Positions 7,019-9,216 of a DNA stretch of 9,216 nt are shown here, one piece after another. The translations under genes and the position numbers were made by a program. Source of the DNA: Desulfovibrionaceae bacterium (lineage in GTDB: Bacteria; Pseudomonadota; Gammaproteobacteria; Burkholderiales; Burkholderiaceae_C); NCBI GenBank assembly GCA_009778355.1, contig WRJY01000258.1, positions 1 to 9,216 of the forward strand, given 5' to 3'. Below the pieces are notes generated by a model that saw only the letters and a program-made list of their open reading frames with translations, did no database searches and was not told the DNA's origin. Numbering within the stretch: the stretch's first letter is position 1; every line of letters begins with the position of its first letter.

Positions 7019-7984
7019 ATGGCCCGATTCAAGCGCCTGCTCGCTGCCGCCATCCTGCTGGCGGCGGCGCAACTGAGCCTGGCCGGCGAGTACCCCGCGC
7101 GCCCCATCAAGATGGTGGTGCCTTACGGGGCCGGCGGCACCATCGACCTGATCGCCCGCATGCTGAGCCCCAGGCTGAACGAATTGCTGGGTCAGCCCGT
7201 GGTGGTGGAAAACCGTCCGGGCGGCGGCACCACCATCGGCGCCGCCCAGGTGGCGCGCGCCGCGCCCGACGGCTACACGGTGTTTCTGGGCTCCAACGCC
7301 GCCTTCACCATCAGCCCGCAGATCATGAAAGTGCCCTACGACCCCGTGGCGTCGCTGACGGCGGTCGGCATGGTGTCGTCGTTTCCCAACCTCATCCTGG
7401 TCAAGCCCGACTCGCCCTTGAAAAGCCTGGACGACGCGGTGCGCGCCGCCCGCGCCCAGCCAGACAAACTGAGCTACGCATCGTTTGGCATCGGCAGCAC
7501 GGCCCAGCTCTCCGGCGAGGCCATCAAGGTCGCCGCCGATTTGCAGATTGCCGAAGTGCCCTACAAGAGCGGGGCCGAATGCGTGCAGGCCGTGCTCGGC
7601 GGCGAAGTGGCGTTCGGCTTCGACACCGTCATCGGCTCGGTGCAGCGCGTCAAGCAAGGCCAGGTGCGCGCGCTGGCCGTGACCTCGGCCCAGCGCCACC
7701 CCGACTTGCCGCAGGTGCCGTCGGTCGTCGAGGCGGGCTTTCCCGGCGCCGAGGTCACGGCCTGGATCGCGCTGTTCGTGCCCGCCAACACGCCGCCCGA
7801 CGTGCAGCGCAAGCTCGCCCAGGCGTTGCAGCAGGCGCTGGCCGACGCGCGGACGCAGCAGAAATTGGCCGGCCTGGGCGTCGAAGTCGCCAAGCTCGAC
7901 GGCCCGGCCACCATGTCGCTGCTGCGGCAGGAATACGTGCGCTTCGGCAAGCTGGTGGAAAAGGCCCATATCCGCGCCCAGTGA
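7019..7984 (+). CDS. Bug-family (TctC-like) periplasmic solute-binding receptor
   Basis: A 321-residue receptor of the Bug/TctC family, the extracytoplasmic binding component of tripartite tricarboxylate-type transporters. Residues 1-22 are a Sec signal peptide ending SLA|GEYP. The mature protein opens with the family hallmark YPARPIKMVVPYGAGG (25-40), followed by GQPVVVENRPGGGTTIGA and the APDGYT loop. The length is typical. Bug proteins bind carboxylates, amides or aromatic acids, usually through main-chain and water contacts, so the ligand cannot be read from sequence. The gene follows the FadB-like gene by 46 bases on the same strand, which suggests that its ligand feeds the adjacent CoA pathway. 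TctA and TctB membrane subunits are absent, as is usual for the many orphan Bug genes of Burkholderiales. Its stop codon is the last recognisable base of the operon before phage-derived sequence. Confidence 0.93.
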   Translation: MARFKRLLAAAILLAAAQLSLAGEYPARPIKMVVPYGAGGTIDLIARMLSPRLNELLGQPVVVENRPGGGTTIGAAQVARAAPDGYTVFLGSNAAFTISPQIMKVPYDPVASLTAVGMVSSFPNLILVKPDSPLKSLDDAVRAARAQPDKLSYASFGIGSTAQLSGEAIKVAADLQIAEVPYKSGAECVQAVLGGEVAFGFDTVIGSVQRVKQGQVRALAVTSAQRHPDLPQVPSVVEAGFPGAEVTAWIALFVPANTPPDVQRKLAQALQQALADARTQQKLAGLGVEVAKLDGPATMSLLRQEYVRFGKLVEKAHIRAQ

Positions 7985-7986
7985 GG

Positions 7987-8322
7987 GCGGCGGCTCATCG
8001 CTCCTTGTCCGCGGTTGCGGCGGCGCTGGCCGGCGAGCGCAAGAAGGCCCGCACCGAGACGTTTTTTCTGGCCCGGCATGCCGGCTTCCGGCTGGGCGCG
8101 TTCCCGGCCTTTGTCCCGCTGCACATGTGACTGGACTTCTACCCGCCCGACCACCGCGCGAGGGATGACGACGGCTTCGTGGCCGCTTTCAAGGCCGCTC
8201 GCGACGGCATTGCCGACGCGCTGGGCGTGGATGACTCGCGCTTTGTCTGCCACCCGCTGGTGCGCTCCGATGTACGCAAGGGAGGCGAGGTGGTGGTCAA
8301 GATCACGCAGGGGCCGCAATGA
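7987..8322 (+). pseudogene. rusA: RusA-type Holliday junction resolvase, 5'-truncated with in-frame stop
   Basis: Read in the frame that ends at the TGA at 8320, the sequence matches the RusA family: a helix rich in basic residues (AGERKKARTETFFLARHAG), then LHM, a TGA stop at 8128-8130, LDFYPPDHRARDDDG, FKAARDGIADALGVDDSRF and VVVKIT. RusA enzymes cut Holliday junctions using clustered aspartates. The RDDD cluster and the VDD pair are still visible, although the asparagine usually next to the first cluster is Gly here. The first 15-20 residues (the usual LPWPP-type start) are missing because the receptor gene ends there. The stop could be a single-base change of a CGA or TGG codon. No functional full-length protein can be made. 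Family assignment is from remembered motif patterns. Confidence 0.75.
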
Positions 8323-8471
8323 GTCTGTCCGTCGTGCTCTACAACCCTCAGCAGGGCCGCCAGGCGCTGGCCGGGCTGCTCTGGCCGCGCGCCAAAGACC
8401 TGCGGCCTCATGGGCTACAGCCAGGCCGCCCACCCCAATACGGGCAAGGGCATGGGCACGAAGACCGATGA
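8319..8471 (+). pseudogene. NinB-like N-terminal fragment running into an out-of-frame nuclease remnant
   Basis: An ATG overlaps the rusA-remnant stop (ATGA, 8319-8322) and opens a 50-codon frame. The first 27 or so residues (MSLSVVLYNPQQGRQALAGL, then LWPRAKD) resemble the start of NinB-type phage recombination proteins in Burkholderiales phages. After about 8400 the frame carries Gly/Pro/His-rich sequence that is the wrong frame of the following nuclease. NinB proteins are usually about 140 residues, so most of the gene is deleted. The NinB call rests on a short match and is tentative; the deletion is better supported by the abrupt frame change. Confidence 0.45.
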
Positions 8472-8646
8472 CCGGCTGTGCTTTCCGCTGTGCGCCGACA
8501 GGCCAGGGGTGAGCGGCTGCCATTCGCGGTTTGACCAGGGCGCCATGTTCACCAAGGCCGCCCGCCGCGTCATGGAGCGCGTTTGGGCCGAAAAAACGCG
8601 GGCGCGCATCGAGACGGAGCGGAACCTCGAAGGGACAAGACCATGA
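8401..8646 (+). pseudogene. C-terminal part of an HNH/Ref-type phage nuclease
   Basis: Read in the frame ending at the TGA at 8644, the sequence has features of phage HNH-type zinc nucleases: a Cys and hydrophobics before MGYSQAAHPNTGKGMGTKTD, then FPLC, GCHSRFDQG and a basic C-terminal helix. The histidine of AAHPN, the Lys-Gly-Met-Gly loop and the final C...CH group resemble the metal-binding core of this group. The part that normally precedes the first cysteine motif is absent, replaced by the NinB-like fragment in another frame. An in-frame ATG at 8410 could give a 78-residue product, but without the first metal ligands it is unlikely to be active. The stop overlaps the next gene's ATG (ATGA), a sign of former translational coupling. 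Confidence 0.6.
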
Positions 8647-9032
8647 TGTACCGTGTTCCTGACCGTATCCACCACGAACTGCTGAACTGGTCGCGCTGGT
8701 GCTGGCTGGGAGACTGGCCGCACCCGCTGCCGCCGGTGCGCTGCGCATCGGCGGAAGGGCAGTACCGCGCGCCGCCGGAGTTCGACGACGAGGTGGCGGG
8801 CGCGCCGGCGCCGATCCGCATTCAGCCCAACGAGCGCAACGCGCGCCTGGTGCAACAGGCCTGGGCCGCGCTGCATGAAAAGCCCCGGCGGGTGCTCAAG
8901 GCCGAATACCCGGCCTATTGCGGGTCAAGGACGCAAGCGGCGCGGGCACTGCTGATGACGATCAGAGAGTACGAGACGCACCTGCGCTACGCGGTGAACC
9001 AGGTGGAGGCAAAATTTGCTGTATGTGCGTGA
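8643..9032 (+). CDS. Phage Q-like antitermination / late-gene regulator
   Basis: A 129-residue protein starting at the ATG that overlaps the nuclease remnant's stop, with GAAGGGA (8629-8635) 7 bases ahead. The N-terminal segment holds a tryptophan-rich LNWSRWCWLGDWPHP (14-28). The C-terminal half (about 63-125) looks like a sigma-region-4-type helix-turn-helix: a helix around NARLVQQAWAALHEKP, RRVLKAEYP, then TQAARALLMTIREYETHLRYA. This layout is seen in small Q-like antiterminators and late-transcription regulators of Burkholderiales phages, always near the end of the nin-type region, which fits its place here. It appears intact, although the middle of the helix-turn-helix (AYCGSRTQ) is shorter than I would expect. 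Function is inferred from layout and position; it could be an uncharacterised phage protein. Confidence 0.6.
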   Translation: MMYRVPDRIHHELLNWSRWCWLGDWPHPLPPVRCASAEGQYRAPPEFDDEVAGAPAPIRIQPNERNARLVQQAWAALHEKPRRVLKAEYPAYCGSRTQAARALLMTIREYETHLRYAVNQVEAKFAVCA

Positions 9033-9129
9033 GATTACGGAGTTGATGGCGGCGTATCCGGGGCGCGAGTTCAGGATGGCGGAGATAGTGAACCTAGAAA
9101 CGGCAGTTGACCGCTTGCAATCTTCATGA
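9016..9129 (+). CDS. Small phage-type protein, TTG start, probably truncated
   Basis: A 37-codon frame beginning at TTG (9016) with AGGTGGAGG (9001-9009) 6 bases ahead, overlapping the end of the Q-like gene by 17 bases. The peptide includes REITELMAAYPGREFRMAEI, which resembles the first helices of small phage winged-helix proteins, and ends LETAVDRLQSS. Such proteins are usually longer, so this may be an internally deleted remnant. A GTG at 9025 is an alternative start. The frame is too short for a firm call. Confidence 0.35.
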   Translation: MLYVREITELMAAYPGREFRMAEIVNLETAVDRLQSS

Positions 9130-9136
9130 GAACCGC

Positions 9137-9216
9137 ATGGATATTGACTTTTGCGACTTCGATGAAGCTCACCGCTTTGGTGAGAGCGCTACGCGCTCGC
9201 CAGCACCGCGCTCGGC
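9137..9216 (+). CDS. Partial open frame at window end, unrecognised
   Basis: An ATG at 9137 opens a frame with no stop up to the window edge, beginning MDIDFCDFDEAHRFGE. Its acidic and aromatic start looks like protein rather than chance, but the ribosome binding site is weak and codon use is less GC-biased than in the operon. Another frame from 9126 (ATGA overlap with the preceding stop) is also open. I do not recognise either product. Confidence 0.25.
   Translation, partial: MDIDFCDFDEAHRFGESATRSPAPRS
9168..9198. repeat. Two adjoining perfect hairpins
   Basis: CTCACC (9168-9173) pairs with GGTGAG (9179-9184) around a 5-base loop. Immediately after, GAGCGC (9184-9189) pairs with GCGCTC (9193-9198) around TAC. 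The two stems share one base and lie inside or just after the small phage frames. There is no T-run. The role is unknown. Confidence 0.4.

Larger units (their letters stand above)
7985..9216 (+). mobile_element. Degraded lambdoid prophage segment (left end at 7985)
   Basis: From the base after the receptor stop, every recognisable sequence is of phage type and on the plus strand: a RusA-type resolvase remnant, a NinB-like start, a nuclease C-terminal part, a Q-like regulator and small frames. The order resembles the recombination/late-control (nin-Q) region of lambdoid phages. Start/stop overlaps of the ATGA type at 8319-8322 and 8643-8646 are those of an originally compact operon. No integrase, attachment site, tRNA or flanking repeat is visible, so the element entered or was trimmed by events whose other end is outside the window. 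Confidence 0.75.

Noticed and set aside
4735..7110. A very long open frame (791 codons) on the minus strand opposite the FadB-like gene
   Set aside because: The opposite strand has a full set of FadB catalytic motifs. The antisense product is a low-complexity Arg/Ala/His/Gln/Gly-rich translation typical of shadow frames in high-GC DNA.
8015..8512. A 165-codon plus-strand frame running across the rusA remnant and the deletion junction
   Set aside because: It is Arg/Ala/Trp-rich, crosses unrelated remnants and conflicts with the frame carrying RusA motifs.
1..9216. CRISPR arrays, retron-like or diversity-generating repeats, toxin-antitoxin pairs or insertion sequences
   Set aside because: I saw no regularly spaced repeats, reverse transcriptase motifs, transposase motifs or small paired gene pattern that would support any of these.

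Overview
The window is very GC-rich, with G or C in most third codon positions. It carries a Bug-family (TctC-like) periplasmic receptor beside beta-oxidation genes, plus lambdoid phage genes of a kind common in Comamonadaceae. This suggests a betaproteobacterium of the order Burkholderiales, probably Comamonadaceae such as an Acidovorax relative. The taxon is an inference from gene content and style, not from a marker gene.

Layout: (1) 1-151 is non-coding or the end of an upstream gene and holds a nested palindrome. (2) 152-964 (+) encodes an exported dienelactone-hydrolase-family protein. It converges with (3) an acyl-CoA synthetase at 1043-2629 (-), which lies downstream of (4) an IclR-family regulator at 2691-3503 (-). 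(5) Divergent from iclR is a tight three-gene block: thiolase (3593-4801), bifunctional enoyl-CoA hydratase / 3-hydroxyacyl-CoA dehydrogenase (4828-6972) and a Bug receptor (7019-7984). (6) From the base after the receptor's stop codon to the window end lies a decayed prophage segment. It holds a rusA-type resolvase lacking its N-terminus and carrying an in-frame stop, a short NinB-like start joined to the C-terminal part of an HNH-type nuclease, an apparently intact Q-like late regulator, and small or partial reading frames.

How the genes fit together: the receptor would bind a carboxylic acid in the periplasm, the ligase would make its CoA thioester, the FadB-like protein would hydrate and oxidise the enoyl-CoA, and the thiolase would release acetyl-CoA. 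No acyl-CoA dehydrogenase and no TctA/TctB membrane subunits are in the window, so the pathway is incomplete here and the substrate is unknown. The 89-base region between iclR and the thiolase gene holds two good overlapping divergent promoters. An imperfect palindrome covers the thiolase -10 box, a plausible IclR operator, so the cluster looks like a locally regulated catabolic unit.

I do not see a convincing undescribed system. The points most worth checking are the divergent control region, the catabolic operon/prophage junction exactly at the receptor stop codon, the internally deleted nuclease segment, and the nested palindrome at the left edge.
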